A stretch of DNA of 64,000 nucleotides from Methanofollis sp. W23 (GCF_017875325.1 NZ_JAGGMN010000001.1:682001-746000); one strand, 5' to 3'; positions 17,145 to 26,500 are shown, counted from the stretch's first letter. A program made the numbers and translations. Notes: a model not told the origin generated them from the letters alone.

Positions 17145-17744
17145 ATGGAGAATCACGTTGTTCAGGATATGATGGGTCTGATGGCCTCAAAGATTGCCTC
17201 GATCGCTGACACGATCGCAGACGCCGAAGTCGAGTCTTTCCTCCAGGAACTCCTCTGTGCAAAGAGGATCTATGTGCTTGGGGCGGGACGCTCAGGACTC
17301 GTGGCAAAGGCCTTTGCCATGCGGCTGATGCACCTCGGACTGCACTCGTACGTCGTCGGCGAGACTGTCACCCCTGCCATGGGGGAGGGCGATGTCCTGG
17401 TCGTCTTCTCAGGCTCAGGCAAGACCAAGACCGTCGCCGAACTTGCCGAGACGGCCAAAGATATCGGCGGCCGTGTCTGCTTGATCACGTCCAACTCGGA
17501 CTCGCGGATCGGCAAGATCGCCGACTGCACCGTCGAGATCGAGAGCCACCGCGACGAGGTGAAGGACGAGTCGGCCGAGTTCGAGGTCAGGCAGATGATG
17601 GGGCAGCACAAGTCTTTCGCGCCCCTTGGCACGATCTTTGAGACGACCTCGATGATCTTTGCAGACGCGATCGTCTCGCGCCTGATGGAGATCACCGAGA
17701 CCAATGTCGAAGACCTCAAGTGCAGGCACGCCAATATCGAGTGA
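17145..17744 (+). CDS. hxlB: 6-phospho-3-hexuloisomerase (SIS domain)
   Basis: SIS-fold sugar isomerase of 199 residues that interconverts 3-hexulose 6-phosphate and fructose 6-phosphate. In archaea lacking the oxidative pentose phosphate pathway this runs in the reverse ribulose monophosphate route to supply ribulose 5-phosphate and formaldehyde. Family landmarks are RIYVLGAGRSGLVAKAFAMR, HSYVVGETVTPAMGEGDVLV, VVFSGSGKTKTV, LITSNSDSRIGKIAD and FAPLGTIFETTSMIFADA. The partner synthase (hps, often fused to fae) is not in the window. GGTAGGATC precedes ATG 17145. The aminotransferase gene starts 5 nt after its stop. Confidence 0.92.
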   Translation: MENHVVQDMMGLMASKIASIADTIADAEVESFLQELLCAKRIYVLGAGRSGLVAKAFAMRLMHLGLHSYVVGETVTPAMGEGDVLVVFSGSGKTKTVAELAETAKDIGGRVCLITSNSDSRIGKIADCTVEIESHRDEVKDESAEFEVRQMMGQHKSFAPLGTIFETTSMIFADAIVSRLMEITETNVEDLKCRHANIE

Positions 17745-17749
17745 TCGGT

Positions 17750-18862
17750 ATGGCTGAAGAGCGGTTTGCAGAGCGGGTCCGCGGGATCGAGATCTCGGGG
17801 ATCAGGAAGATGTTTGAAGGGGCGGGCGAGGACTCGATCAATCTCGGTCTCGGCCAACCCGATTTCCCGACGCCGCCCCTGATCAGGGAAGCGGCAAAGC
17901 GGGCGATCGACCAGGGGATGACCGGCTACACGATGAACGCCGGGGTCCCTGAACTGCGCGCGGCGGTGAGCGAGAAGTTCAGGCGCGAGAACGCCCTCTC
18001 GTACTCGCCCGACCAGGTGATCGTCACGGCGGGTGCGAGCGAGGCTCTCCATATCGTGATGCAGGCCCTGGTGGACGAAGGCGACCGGGTGCTCATCGCC
18101 GACCCTGGTTTTGTCTCGTACGCGGCGCTTGCCACGCTTGCCGGCGGCCGGACCGAGGGGCTCGGCCTCGACGCCTCTCTTCACCTCGATGTGGAAGCGG
18201 CCAAGGAACAGATGGACGGCGCCCGTCTGCTCGTCCTGAACACACCTGCGAACCCGACCGGGATGGTGGAGAGCGAGGAGTCGGTGAAGGCTCTGGTCGA
18301 GTATGCCGAGGACAAAGGCGTCACCGTCGTCGCAGACGAGGTCTACGAGCACTTCACCTACGGCACACCGCACGTGAGTGCGGCGCGGTTTGGCGAGGAC
18401 GTCGTGACCATCAACGCCACCTCCAAGACCTATTCGATGACCGGGTGGCGTCTGGGCTATATGGCCGCGCCCGAGGCGGTGGTGGATGAGTGCATCAAGG
18501 TCCACCAGTATTGCCAGGCGTGCGCCACATCCATCTCGCAGTATGCGGCATTGGCGGCGCTCACCGGGGACCAGTCGCCGGTGGCGGCGATGCGCGAGGA
18601 ATACCGGGCACGCCGCGACCTTCTCTGTACCGGGCTTGCCGACCTTGGGTTCAGGTTCCCGGCGCCCGAGGGAGCGTTCTATGCGTTTGTCCCGATGGGC
18701 CAGAACCTCTTTGCAAAGATCATCGAGAAAGGGGTAATCATCGTCCCGGGTTCGGCCTTCGGTACCTGCGCGCCCGACTACGCCAGGATCAGTTATGCGG
18801 CGTCGCAGGACGATCTGCGGCGGGCGCTGGCCAGGATCGCCGAGGCGGTCCTTGAAGATTAA
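17750..18862 (+). CDS. PLP-dependent class I/II aminotransferase
   Basis: Fold-type I aminotransferase of the aspartate aminotransferase group, 370 residues. Visible are the N-terminal substrate loop INLGLGQPDFPTPP, VIVTAGASEALHIVMQAL, the Asn-containing LNTPANPTGMVES, VVADEVYEHFTYG with the Asp and Tyr that hold the cofactor, the Schiff-base Lys in NATSKTYSMTGWRLGY, and the Arg region YARISYAAS. The substrate may be aspartate, alanine or an aromatic amino acid; sequence alone does not decide. ATG 17750 lies 5 nt after hxlB, and the M42 peptidase follows after 26 nt, so the three genes are likely cotranscribed. Confidence 0.92.
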   Translation: MAEERFAERVRGIEISGIRKMFEGAGEDSINLGLGQPDFPTPPLIREAAKRAIDQGMTGYTMNAGVPELRAAVSEKFRRENALSYSPDQVIVTAGASEALHIVMQALVDEGDRVLIADPGFVSYAALATLAGGRTEGLGLDASLHLDVEAAKEQMDGARLLVLNTPANPTGMVESEESVKALVEYAEDKGVTVVADEVYEHFTYGTPHVSAARFGEDVVTINATSKTYSMTGWRLGYMAAPEAVVDECIKVHQYCQACATSISQYAALAALTGDQSPVAAMREEYRARRDLLCTGLADLGFRFPAPEGAFYAFVPMGQNLFAKIIEKGVIIVPGSAFGTCAPDYARISYAASQDDLRRALARIAEAVLED

Positions 18863-18888
18863 GGTCTCAGAAAAGAAAGGTGAATGAT

Positions 18889-19923
18889 ATGAAAGAACTC
18901 TTGAAAAAACTCTCCAATGCCCACGGGATCTCGGGGAGCGAGGGGAGCGTCGCCGAGGTCATCAAGGCCGAGGTCGCGCCCTTTGTCGACGAGATCAGGG
19001 AAGACTCGATGGGCAACCTCATCGCCGTCAAGAAGGGCGACGATTTCTCGGTCCTGCTTGCGGCGCACATGGACGAGATCGGGGCGATGGTCAAGTATGT
19101 CGATGAGAAGGGCTTTGTCAGGTTCGTCACCATCGGCGGATGGTACGACCCCACGCTGTATGCCCAGCGTGTCGTGCTCCACGGGACGAAGGGCCCGGTC
19201 TATGGCGTGGTCGGCGGCAAGCCGCCCCATGTGATGAAGGAGGAGGACCGCAAGCGTCCGCCCAAGGTGGACGACATGTTCATCGACATCGGGGCGACCT
19301 CGGCTGAGGATGCCGCGGCGCTCGGGATCGAGGTCGGCACCCCGGTCAGCATCGATAGGGAGTTCCGGCCCCTCGCAAACACGCGCGTGACCGGCAAGGC
19401 CTTCGACAACCGTGCCGGGTGTGCGATGCTCATCGAGACACTCAAGAAGGTCGAGTCGCCGCACACGATCTATGGGGTCTTCACCGTGCAGGAGGAGGTC
19501 GGGTTGAAGGGGGCAAAGACCGTCGCCTACTCGCTCAACCCCGACTGCGCCATCGCCACCGACACCACGATCCCTGGCGATCACCCGGGGATCGAGAAGA
19601 AGGACGCTTCCCTGGAGATGGGAGCCGGTCCGGTGATCACCATCGTCGACAGCAATGGTCGCGGGCTCATCGCGAACCGCACGGTCGTCGCATGGCTGCG
19701 CCAGGCGGCCGAGGCAAAGGAGGTGCCCTACCAGCTTGAGGTCGGGAAGGGCGGGACCACCGACGCCACCACCATCCACCTGGAGCGGGGCGGTATCCCG
19801 GCGACGACGCTGAGCATCCCGACGAGGTACATCCACTCTCCGGTCGAGGTGCTCGACCTCGCCGATATCGAGAACGGTGCGGCGCTCCTCGTCGAGGCGC
19901 TGAAGTCCAAACCGGACTTCTAA
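18889..19923 (+). CDS. M42-family metallopeptidase (TET-like aminopeptidase)
   Basis: Cytoplasmic dinuclear-metal aminopeptidase of the M42 family, 344 residues, which usually forms a hollow dodecamer that degrades peptides. Metal and catalytic positions are visible in LLAAHMDEIGAMV, GKAFDNRAGCAM, FTVQEEVGLKGAK, IATDTTIPGDHPG and PTRYIHSPVEVLDLAD. A cap domain (about 65-165) interrupts the catalytic domain as in the family. I use ATG 18889 with AAGGTGA correctly spaced; the GTG at 18880 overlaps that site. A run of seven T at 19927-19933 directly after the stop is a likely terminator. Confidence 0.92.
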   Translation: MKELLKKLSNAHGISGSEGSVAEVIKAEVAPFVDEIREDSMGNLIAVKKGDDFSVLLAAHMDEIGAMVKYVDEKGFVRFVTIGGWYDPTLYAQRVVLHGTKGPVYGVVGGKPPHVMKEEDRKRPPKVDDMFIDIGATSAEDAAALGIEVGTPVSIDREFRPLANTRVTGKAFDNRAGCAMLIETLKKVESPHTIYGVFTVQEEVGLKGAKTVAYSLNPDCAIATDTTIPGDHPGIEKKDASLEMGAGPVITIVDSNGRGLIANRTVVAWLRQAAEAKEVPYQLEVGKGGTTDATTIHLERGGIPATTLSIPTRYIHSPVEVLDLADIENGAALLVEALKSKPDF

Positions 19924-19972
19924 ATCTTTTTTTCTGCGGGGCGGGATGAGGGAGCCCGGTGTTTGATATTAT

Positions 19973-20204
19973 GGCTTTGTAGAAACCCTCACTTCCTCTC
20001 GGTGCAAGGGTAACTCAATCGCCTTCCCACACAATCACGCCGGGGGCTCTGCCCCCGGACCCCCAGGACCACGATGGAGCCGGGAAGGCACACAAAATGA
20101 CCATGAAGAGGGGATTGCCGTCCACGACCTATCGCGTGGCGGGGGGTTCGGGGGGCGGCCAGCCCCCCGTCGAAGAGAACCATCAGGAGGGTTTCTACAG
20201 AGCC
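19973..20204 (+). mobile_element. Full-length 232-bp MITE-like element, copy 1
   Basis: Bounded by GGCTTTGTAGAAACCCTC and GAGGGTTTCTACAGAGCC, which are 18-bp inverted repeats with one mismatch. Inside are two GC-rich hairpins: GCCGGGGGCTCTGCCCCCGG near 20040, and a stem formed by GGGGGGCGGCCAGCCCCCC near 20150. It has no coding capacity. It is nearly identical, in reverse orientation, to the copy at 30875-31106, and both are exactly 232 bp. Flanking octamers GATATTAT and GTTTTAAT agree at 5 of 8 positions, so target duplication is uncertain for this copy. Confidence 0.85.
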
Positions 20205-20384
20205 GTTTTAATAGGAATCTCCACGCTCAGGGCAGGGGCTCCCGTCATCGAGCAATCTTTCTCCAGAACCGAAGAACCAAAAATCATCCCCGTCACCCTG
20301 ACGACGGTCCCCTCTCATATCTCCATCATTTTCCCCGTGCAGTTCGGCGCAAGAACCTTACCTCTCGCAGCCCAGTATAGAGAC

Positions 20385-20960
20385 ATGAAGAGATCAATCG
20401 GTGCAAAGACACTGCTGTATCCGCATCCGGTGCTGATCGTCTGCACGTACGACACCAAGGGCACCCCCGACGCCATGACCGTAGCGTGGGGCGGGATCTG
20501 CTCCTCGAACCCGCCGTCGGTCGCAATCTCGGTCCAGAAGTCGAGGAAGACCTACGAGAACCTGATGGCAACGCAGGCCTTCACCGTCTGCATCCCCTCC
20601 GAGAAACATGTCGCAGAGGCCGACTACTTCGGGATCGAGTCAGGCAAGAACACCGACAAGATCGCCGCCGCGGGTCTCACCGCCGCGAAGGCCACGCAGG
20701 TGAACGCCCCCTACATCGAGGAGTTTCCGGTCGTCCTCGAGTGCAAGGTCTCGCAGACCGTCGAGATCGGCGTTCACACCCAGTTCATCGGCGAGATCGT
20801 CGACGTCAGGGTGGACGAGGCGGCCCTTGGCGAGGACGGGAACCCGGCGATGGAGAAGGTCATGCCCTTCATCTACGACTCCGCATGCAGGACATACCAT
20901 GGTGTCGGCCCCGAGATCGCAAAGGCCTTCTCGGCCGGGCGTGCCCTGAAGAAAGAATAA
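20385..20960 (+). CDS. Flavin reductase family protein (FMN-binding split barrel)
   Basis: Flavoprotein of the archaeal flavoredoxin/flavin reductase group, 191 residues. The N-terminal AKTLLYPHPVLIVCTYDTKG, the FMN loop MTVAWGGICSSNPPSVAISV and the pattern RKTYENLMATQAFTVCIPS are typical, as is VVLECKVSQTVEIG with the final HTQFIGEIVDVRVDE strands. It probably binds FMN and moves electrons from F420, NAD(P)H or ferredoxin; the partner is not evident. I start at ATG 20385, where the conserved domain begins. The longer open frame upstream is read-through of the repeat element. Confidence 0.88.
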   Translation: MKRSIGAKTLLYPHPVLIVCTYDTKGTPDAMTVAWGGICSSNPPSVAISVQKSRKTYENLMATQAFTVCIPSEKHVAEADYFGIESGKNTDKIAAAGLTAAKATQVNAPYIEEFPVVLECKVSQTVEIGVHTQFIGEIVDVRVDEAALGEDGNPAMEKVMPFIYDSACRTYHGVGPEIAKAFSAGRALKKE

Positions 20961-20972
20961 CTTTTTAGAATC

Positions 20973-21093
20973 GGCTCTGTAGAAACCCTCGCCTATTGTG
21001 GGGGGATGTGTGTCGCCTGCCTTCCCACCTCTTCGGCTGGGGGCGGCCAAGCCCCCCGCCAGAGAGATTCATCAAGAGGATTTCTACAGAGCC
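20973..21093 (+). mobile_element. 121-bp MITE-like element with perfect 8-bp target duplication
   Basis: The ends are GGCTCTGTAGAAACCCTC and GAGGATTTCTACAGAGCC, inverted repeats with one mismatch. The element is flanked on both sides by the identical octamer TTAGAATC (20965-20972 and 21094-21101), a clear target-site duplication. Compared with the 232-bp form, about 110 bp of the middle are missing and one GC-rich hairpin (GGGGGCGGCCAAGCCCCC) is retained. It sits just after the stop of the flavin reductase gene. Confidence 0.9.
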
Positions 21094-21101
21094 TTAGAAT
21101 C

Positions 21102-21669
21102 TTTTTCTGGAGTATTTACCCGGGGTTGACCGCCTCCCCGACCCCATCGCCATCCCGGGGGTTCCGTGGCTGCGAGCGATAGCGAGCATGAGAATACTCG
21201 CAGGTCTTCGAGATGTGAGCGGAGTGAACACGAGAAACACGGAGTGTTTCGAAGAGCCCCCGGTGTGAGCGTTTGGGAAGGAGTGAGAGCAAGAACGATT
21301 GAGGGGGGACGGTAGGTGATCGGGAGCCGCCCTCATCAAGAGATCATCTTCACCGTCGTCTCGCGCCGGGGGTTTCACCCCCGGACCCCCACGGAGAGAG
21401 GATAGGTGGGGACGACAGTGGTTGGTGCTCCTCATTTGCGGTTTTGTTATGATGTGAGTGATCAGGATTTCCTGCGTGGTCTTCCCGTCCCTATCGTCAT
21501 CCCTGGGGTCCGGGGGCAGCGCCCCCGGCGCGGGCGGGCATGAAGGAAGGCACATCGATCAAATAACAATCTGCTCTCTGCTTCCCCTCACCTCGCCCCC
21601 CTCAGGGGGAAGGAGATATGAGGACTGAGCGGCAAGAGTATGAGACCAAGATCCCGAGGGAGAATGCAG
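21102..21669. repeat. Spacer with structured and element-derived DNA
   Basis: About 21170-21290 is unusual: it has repeated short motifs (GCGAGCG, TGAGCG, GGAGTG) and a hairpin with stem AAACAC/GTGTTT around 21235-21255. It lies between two halves of an element-like GC-rich core. Around 21385-21400 and 21510-21530 are two further strong hairpins (CCGGGGGTTTCACCCCCGG and CCGGGGGCAGCGCCCCCGG). The last 80 bp, from about 21590, hold the leader of the pyrophosphatase gene. No gene is supported. Confidence 0.45.
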
Positions 21670-23286
21670 ATGAACAAAGTCTATGTGATCGGGCACAAGC
21701 ACCCTGATACCGACAGCATATGCAGCGCCATCGGCTACGCCGAACTCCTCAATAAGAGCGAGCCGGGAAAATACGTCGCCTCCCGCTGCGGGGGAATCAA
21801 CCCCGAGACCAGATTTGTGCTTGAACATTTTGGAGCCGAAGAACCGTATTTCATCGAGAGCGTCGAACCCAACGTCTCCGACCTCCCCTACACCTACCCG
21901 ATCAGCGCCCGCGCCGACGTCCCGACCATCGAGGTCGTTGCCAGAATGGACGAGCAGGGCGTGCGGAACATGCCGATCGTCGACGTCGACGACCGCCTCC
22001 TTGGCCTGGTCAGTGAACACGGGCTTGCCCGCGCCTATGTGACCAGGACGAAGATCGAACAACTTTCCATCGCCCCCATCAAACTCGAAACCCTTGCCAA
22101 GATCCTCAGCGCCGAGATCGTCGTCCCGGGCCCCGACCTCCTGGAAGGCAAGGTCTACATCGCCATCGACGCCCTTCACGTCTCGCTCTCCAGACTGGGC
22201 GCACGGGACGTGGCCATCGTCGGCGACAACGAACCGGCGCAACTCGCCCTTATCTCGGCCGGGATCGCCGCCCTCATCATCGCCGACGCCTCGCCGGTCG
22301 GCGACCGCGTCATCCATGCCGCAAAGGCCGGGGAGATCGCCGTGCTTTCGACCGCCCTCGACGCCTTCGGGGTCGGGAAGATGATCAACCTCTCCCTCCC
22401 CGCAAGCATGGTGATGGCCACCGACATGCCCAGGGTCGGGATGAACGATCCTCTCGAATATGTCAAGGGCGTCGTCTCCAACTCCAAGTACAGGACGGCC
22501 TGCGTGGTCGGGGCCGACGACTGTCTCCTCGGGATGATCTCGCGCAACACCTTCGTCGACGAGATCAACAAGCAGGTGATCCTGGTCGACCACAACGAAT
22601 ATTCCCAGGCGGTCGACGGGATCGAGAAGGCCGACGTCCTTGAGATCCTGGACCACCACCGCATCGGGGCGTTCTCGACCCTCAAGCCGATCCGGTTCCT
22701 CAACGAACCCGTGGGTTCGACCTCGACGATTGTCACCCGCAAGTTCATCGAAGCAGGGGTCGAGCCTGACCAGAGGACGGCCGGTCTCCTCCTCTCGGGC
22801 ATCCTCTCCGACACCCTGGTCCTGCGGATGTCCACGACGACGCCTGAAGACCGGAAGGCCGTCGACTATCTTGCCGGGATCGCCGAGGTCGACCCTGAGG
22901 CGTACGGGATGGAGATGGTCCAGCAGGGGATCGAACTCAAGGACGTCTCGGTCCACGACCTCCTCCTCAGGGACACCAAGCACTACAACCTCTTCGACCG
23001 TGCAGTGGTCATCGCCCAAGTGATCGTCCCCTCCTTCGAGTACAGCGCCGAGCGGACCGGGGAGATCAGGGAGGTCCTTGAGGTCCTCCGTGCCGAGGCA
23101 GGGGCCGATATCTTCGTCGCCCTCTTCACGAACGTCTTCGAAAATGCCAGCGACCTCTTCGCGGCCGCCGACGAGGTGACCCTCGCGAAACTGGGGGTGA
23201 CCGGGCAGCCCATGCGCCTTGAGAACGTGATGTCACGCAAGAAAGATTTCCTCCCGCAGTTTGGGAATATGCTGCGCGGGCTTTGA
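21670..23286 (+). CDS. Manganese-dependent inorganic pyrophosphatase with CBS and DRTGG domains
   Basis: Family II pyrophosphatase, 538 residues, hydrolysing pyrophosphate in the cytoplasm. The DHH domain opens with YVIGHKHPDTDSICSAIGYA and resumes after a regulatory insert with VILVDHNEYSQAVDGIEKAD and VLEILDHHRIG; the DHHA2 domain follows and ends with a C-terminal KKDFLPQF. The insert (about 65-300) has two CBS halves (VRNMPIVDVDDRLLGLVSEH and TACVVGADDCLLGMIS) around a DRTGG domain. In CBS pyrophosphatases adenine nucleotides control activity, so regulation by AMP/ATP or diadenosine polyphosphate is likely. ATG 21670 has GAGGGAGA at good spacing; the ATG at 21664 abuts it. Confidence 0.93.
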   Translation: MNKVYVIGHKHPDTDSICSAIGYAELLNKSEPGKYVASRCGGINPETRFVLEHFGAEEPYFIESVEPNVSDLPYTYPISARADVPTIEVVARMDEQGVRNMPIVDVDDRLLGLVSEHGLARAYVTRTKIEQLSIAPIKLETLAKILSAEIVVPGPDLLEGKVYIAIDALHVSLSRLGARDVAIVGDNEPAQLALISAGIAALIIADASPVGDRVIHAAKAGEIAVLSTALDAFGVGKMINLSLPASMVMATDMPRVGMNDPLEYVKGVVSNSKYRTACVVGADDCLLGMISRNTFVDEINKQVILVDHNEYSQAVDGIEKADVLEILDHHRIGAFSTLKPIRFLNEPVGSTSTIVTRKFIEAGVEPDQRTAGLLLSGILSDTLVLRMSTTTPEDRKAVDYLAGIAEVDPEAYGMEMVQQGIELKDVSVHDLLLRDTKHYNLFDRAVVIAQVIVPSFEYSAERTGEIREVLEVLRAEAGADIFVALFTNVFENASDLFAAADEVTLAKLGVTGQPMRLENVMSRKKDFLPQFGNMLRGL

Positions 23287-24435
23287 GAGATTTTGGCTCT
23301 GTCGATATCTTCTTGCTGTCTCTCTGACAGGGGGCTTGGCCGCCCCCCGGACTCCCTGCGGATGAAGAGTGGCGGGGGTTTGCACCCCCCGGCACGATCA
23401 TCACTCTGCCTTCCCGCCTCAATCGCTATCATGGGGGTCTAGTGGTGTGGGAAGACATGACTGCATGGACCTGCAACGAAAAGGGGAGGATCTTCTCACC
23501 AGATCTACTGCTCTCTTCTGGGTGTGGGAGGTCTGGAGAGTGTTGGGATGACCTCCATGAAAATGATCCTGACGATCAATCCTGGCGGTTTGTATGATGA
23601 TTTTTCCTCACCGTGATCCTTCATACCTGATATACGGACTACAGCAACTCCCTCCGAATGACCGGCCGCCCTCATCGCAGAACCTTCACCGCAACCTCAT
23701 GCCGGGGTTTTCATCCCCTGACCCCCCGGACAGAAGAAGATAGGCGGGGGCGGCAATGAGGCGATGGTCTTATAGAGTATCCCGCTCTGAAGGAGGAGCA
23801 TGGGTCCACACACCCTGGAGACTCACGATCATGTTCAATCGCGTATGTGTGAGCCGGGGGTTCATGCCCGATTCTACAAATATAGTATGGGTTTTCTCTC
23901 GCCGCCTTCCTCGCCGGCACCAGGCATCCTACAGGGCCATAAAATCACTCATGAAGTGAACACACGTCCTCTCTTTTTAAGACAGGAGAATCGGTGAGGA
24001 TTTTGTTCCATCGCCGCCCCTCTGGCGCAAGAAGACGGTGACGATTCTGTAGTGCGGGCGGCACGTTCTGATCAGCACGCCTTCCCAGATCCTGGTGACG
24101 AGGGCGAGTGCTGTCCGGACCCTTGGGAAGAAGATTGGGCTGGGAAGGCGAGATCAATGAACATAAAGAGAGTGTTGTTGTCCTCCGTCACAGAGAATCT
24201 TCTTGTGGGGCCTGGGGGGTGAGACCCCTGGCACGAGGAATGAGGAAGGCGAGTGATCTGAGGTTCGCTCTGAGTATATCTCTGGACTCTCTTGGAGTGA
24301 ACATCTCCTCGAACCAGAGTGCTTCTGTCCGGAAATTCTAAACCCCCAATTGCGTCCTGTCTTCATGGTTGTTCTCTCTGCCTTCCCGGCCTGGGCACTC
24401 GCCCCCGGCGCGAGCAGGCCAGAGGTCAGACCCGC
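23287..24435. repeat. Long repeat-filled spacer
   Basis: No gene is supported in these 1.15 kb. A reversed long-form element seems to start at 23295 (GGCTCTGTCGATATC) and to end near 23884 with the reversed left end (GGTTCATGCCCGATTCTAC). It holds GC-rich cores at about 23330-23450 and 23700-23755. At 23968-24050 is an isolated inner part of the long form (AAGACAGGAGAATCGGT), and at 24271-24341 another copy of the 70-bp sub-repeat seen at 1577-1645. Further GC-rich fragments lie at 24080-24140 and 24385-24420. Confidence 0.5.
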
Positions 24436-26121
24436 TTACTCCTCTTCCCCGATATGATAATGTTTCCTGAGGAACTCGCGCACCTTGTCTGACTCAATGT
24501 ATCCCCGGTCCAGTCTGTCGACGAGATCGTTGATCGCCGCCACCTGCCTGAGGTACTTCTCGGTATTCTCCCCGCCGTCGAGTTCGGCGAGGCCCTGGAT
24601 CACCTGGAGAGGATTTCTGATCTCGTCGTTGAGGGCCGCAAACTGCCTGAGGTTCTGTTCGATCTGGGCAAATGCCTCCGACTTCAACTGTTCGAGTTGT
24701 TTGCGCTCTGTGATGTCCCTGATGATCGCAAGGAGGTACGGCCCTGAGGTCAGTTCAAAGCGGCCCAGGATCACCTCGGCATCGACCGGGGTGCCGTCCG
24801 TGGTCAGGTATTGCCACTCGAAGGAAGTGGTCTTGCCCTCATAGGCCAGTGCGATGTACGCTTCCAGCGCCTCTTTCGAATCCCGGCCGTCAGGCTGCTG
24901 GTCTGGGGCGTAGGCACACGGGGAAGTCTGGACCATACTCTCCTTCCTGTGCCCGAGCATCTCGGCGGCTCTGGAGTTGCAGTCGACGATCCGGTCCCTG
25001 TCGAGCATACAGATTCCGTCATTTGCCGACTCGACAAGGGTGCGGTAACGCTCTTCTGACTCCTGAATCGTCTGCTCATAATGTTTGCGCTCGGCAAGAT
25101 ATTTTTCCAGGTATTCGAAGAGTTCATTGACCGAAGAGGCAAGGAGGTTCATCTCCTTCATGTTCCCGGCCGGGAGACGGCGCGAATAGTCCTGGTCACG
25201 CCGCACCGCCTCGACGACACTGGTCATCTTCCTGAAGTGCGAGATGAGCGAGTGGTCGAGGATCAGGATGATGAGGATACCTGCGACCGAGCAGATGATG
25301 ATGATCAGGAGGACAAAGGAATAGATAGCGTCCAGTCCCCCGAAGTAGAGGGTGCGCGGGAGGTCGACCCTGATGATATATTCTGAAGACCCCGCGAGGG
25401 CAGAGACCGGGAGGATCCCCGAGATGGTGTGGCGGTCGTCTGAGATTCTGATCGTGGTCCAGTTGGTGTTTGGCGACCTGGGATGACTGGGACTGAACAT
25501 GGTCTGTTCGCCCTCGCTGACCAGGGAGACTGGTATCATCGCCACATCAGAGATCTCCTGCACCATCTCTCCGTCGAGATTGCGCCCTATGACCAGTGTC
25601 CCGGCCCGGGGTCCCTCGCCCGACCCCCTGAGCACCGGGGCGGCGGCGACGAGGGTAGGTCCGTTCTGGAGGACCACGATCCCTTCCACTCCTTCATCGA
25701 CCCTGGTCAGGTTCAGGTGCGTGGCTTCAGAGAGGAGTGTCTGCGAGGTGGAGGTCTGGTTTTCGGCACCGAATCCAAGGTGGACGACCATATCACCCTC
25801 CGCGTCGAATAGGAGGAGCCAATCGACCTGGGATGAAATGAAGGTTTCGTTGAGGAATAGAGATTGGAGGTTGGAAGATTCAGAAGAACTGAGGCGGTAA
25901 TAGGTCTCGTCCCAGGTTGCATAGTCGCCTGCAAGGAGACCAAGAGCGTATACTTCCTTATCGATATGACTCTCGAGCAGGTCGCAGGTCCTCTCGACAG
26001 TGGTCTTCTCGACATTGTCCAGGCTCTTGAGCAAGAGGTAGTTGGACGCGAGGACAATCCCGCAGATCAGGGAGAGCGTGATCAGGACTGTTACTAATGC
26101 AACATGAGTGCGCAGTTTCAT
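24436..26121 (-). CDS. CHASE4-HAMP-PAS signalling protein lacking a kinase domain
   Basis: Membrane sensor of 561 residues. An N-terminal helix (about 8-30) and a second helix (about 268-290, FVLLIIIICSVAGILIILI) flank an extracellular CHASE4-type domain. A HAMP linker, a coiled segment and one PAS domain (about 355-470) follow, the latter ending in LLAIIRDITERKQLEQL. The last 85 residues resemble a dimerisation helix pair, but the expected H-box reads FAALNDEIRNPLQV, with no His, and there is no ATPase domain. This C-terminal module occurs in many Methanomicrobiales sensors. It probably signals by protein contact rather than phosphotransfer. ATG 26121 has GAGGGAA upstream. Confidence 0.85.
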   Translation of the reverse strand: MKLRTHVALVTVLITLSLICGIVLASNYLLLKSLDNVEKTTVERTCDLLESHIDKEVYALGLLAGDYATWDETYYRLSSSESSNLQSLFLNETFISSQVDWLLLFDAEGDMVVHLGFGAENQTSTSQTLLSEATHLNLTRVDEGVEGIVVLQNGPTLVAAAPVLRGSGEGPRAGTLVIGRNLDGEMVQEISDVAMIPVSLVSEGEQTMFSPSHPRSPNTNWTTIRISDDRHTISGILPVSALAGSSEYIIRVDLPRTLYFGGLDAIYSFVLLIIIICSVAGILIILILDHSLISHFRKMTSVVEAVRRDQDYSRRLPAGNMKEMNLLASSVNELFEYLEKYLAERKHYEQTIQESEERYRTLVESANDGICMLDRDRIVDCNSRAAEMLGHRKESMVQTSPCAYAPDQQPDGRDSKEALEAYIALAYEGKTTSFEWQYLTTDGTPVDAEVILGRFELTSGPYLLAIIRDITERKQLEQLKSEAFAQIEQNLRQFAALNDEIRNPLQVIQGLAELDGGENTEKYLRQVAAINDLVDRLDRGYIESDKVREFLRKHYHIGEEE

Positions 26122-26403
26122 CGTTCGTGTTCCCTCGAAGTATGCTGCTTAGATTCTAAGTCCTCTTGGAGATGACCTGGATGGACTACAGGGCCGGTGC
26201 GCGCACATTTGCATAACAGTGCGGGTTTCTGATACTTAATAGGGATGCTTTGAGAGCTCTATGGATTCAGCTGCATTTGACAAAGTCAGCTTATTTTAGC
26301 TAACAAATAGGATCGACCCACCGGTGTACCAGGGATAAAGAAGGTGAGAGACGCAGGATCAGGAAGCGGTGTACTCAAAGAAATGCAACAGAAAATCACA
26401 GAC

Positions 26404-26474
26404 GCCCCGGCTGGGATTCGAACCCAGGTCGAAAGCTCCGGAGGCTTCCAGGATATCCACTACCCTACCGGGGC
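26404..26474 (-). tRNA. tRNA-Arg (CCG)
   Basis: On the minus strand the sequence folds as a full cloverleaf. The acceptor stem is GCCCCGG/CCGGGGC, the T arm is CTGGG-TTCGAAT-CCCAG, and the anticodon stem GAAGC/GCTTT encloses the loop CTCCGGA, so the anticodon is CCG and decodes CGG arginine. No CCA is encoded and there is no intron. A TATA-like TATAAAAA lies about 27-34 nt upstream of the 5' end. Confidence 0.95.
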
Positions 26475-26500
26475 CTGCTCATACTACTTGTCTCGCCAGA

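Noticed and set aside
20097-20384. N-terminal extension of the flavin reductase-like protein
   Set aside because: It is read through the 232-bp element; the conserved domain starts at ATG 20385.
21559-23019. A 486-codon minus-strand frame opposite the pyrophosphatase gene
   Set aside because: Asp/Val/Gly/His-rich shadow; the plus-strand protein accounts for the region.
26404-26474. Integration site (att) at tRNA-Arg
   Set aside because: No repeated tRNA 3' end, integrase or prophage-like genes are nearby.
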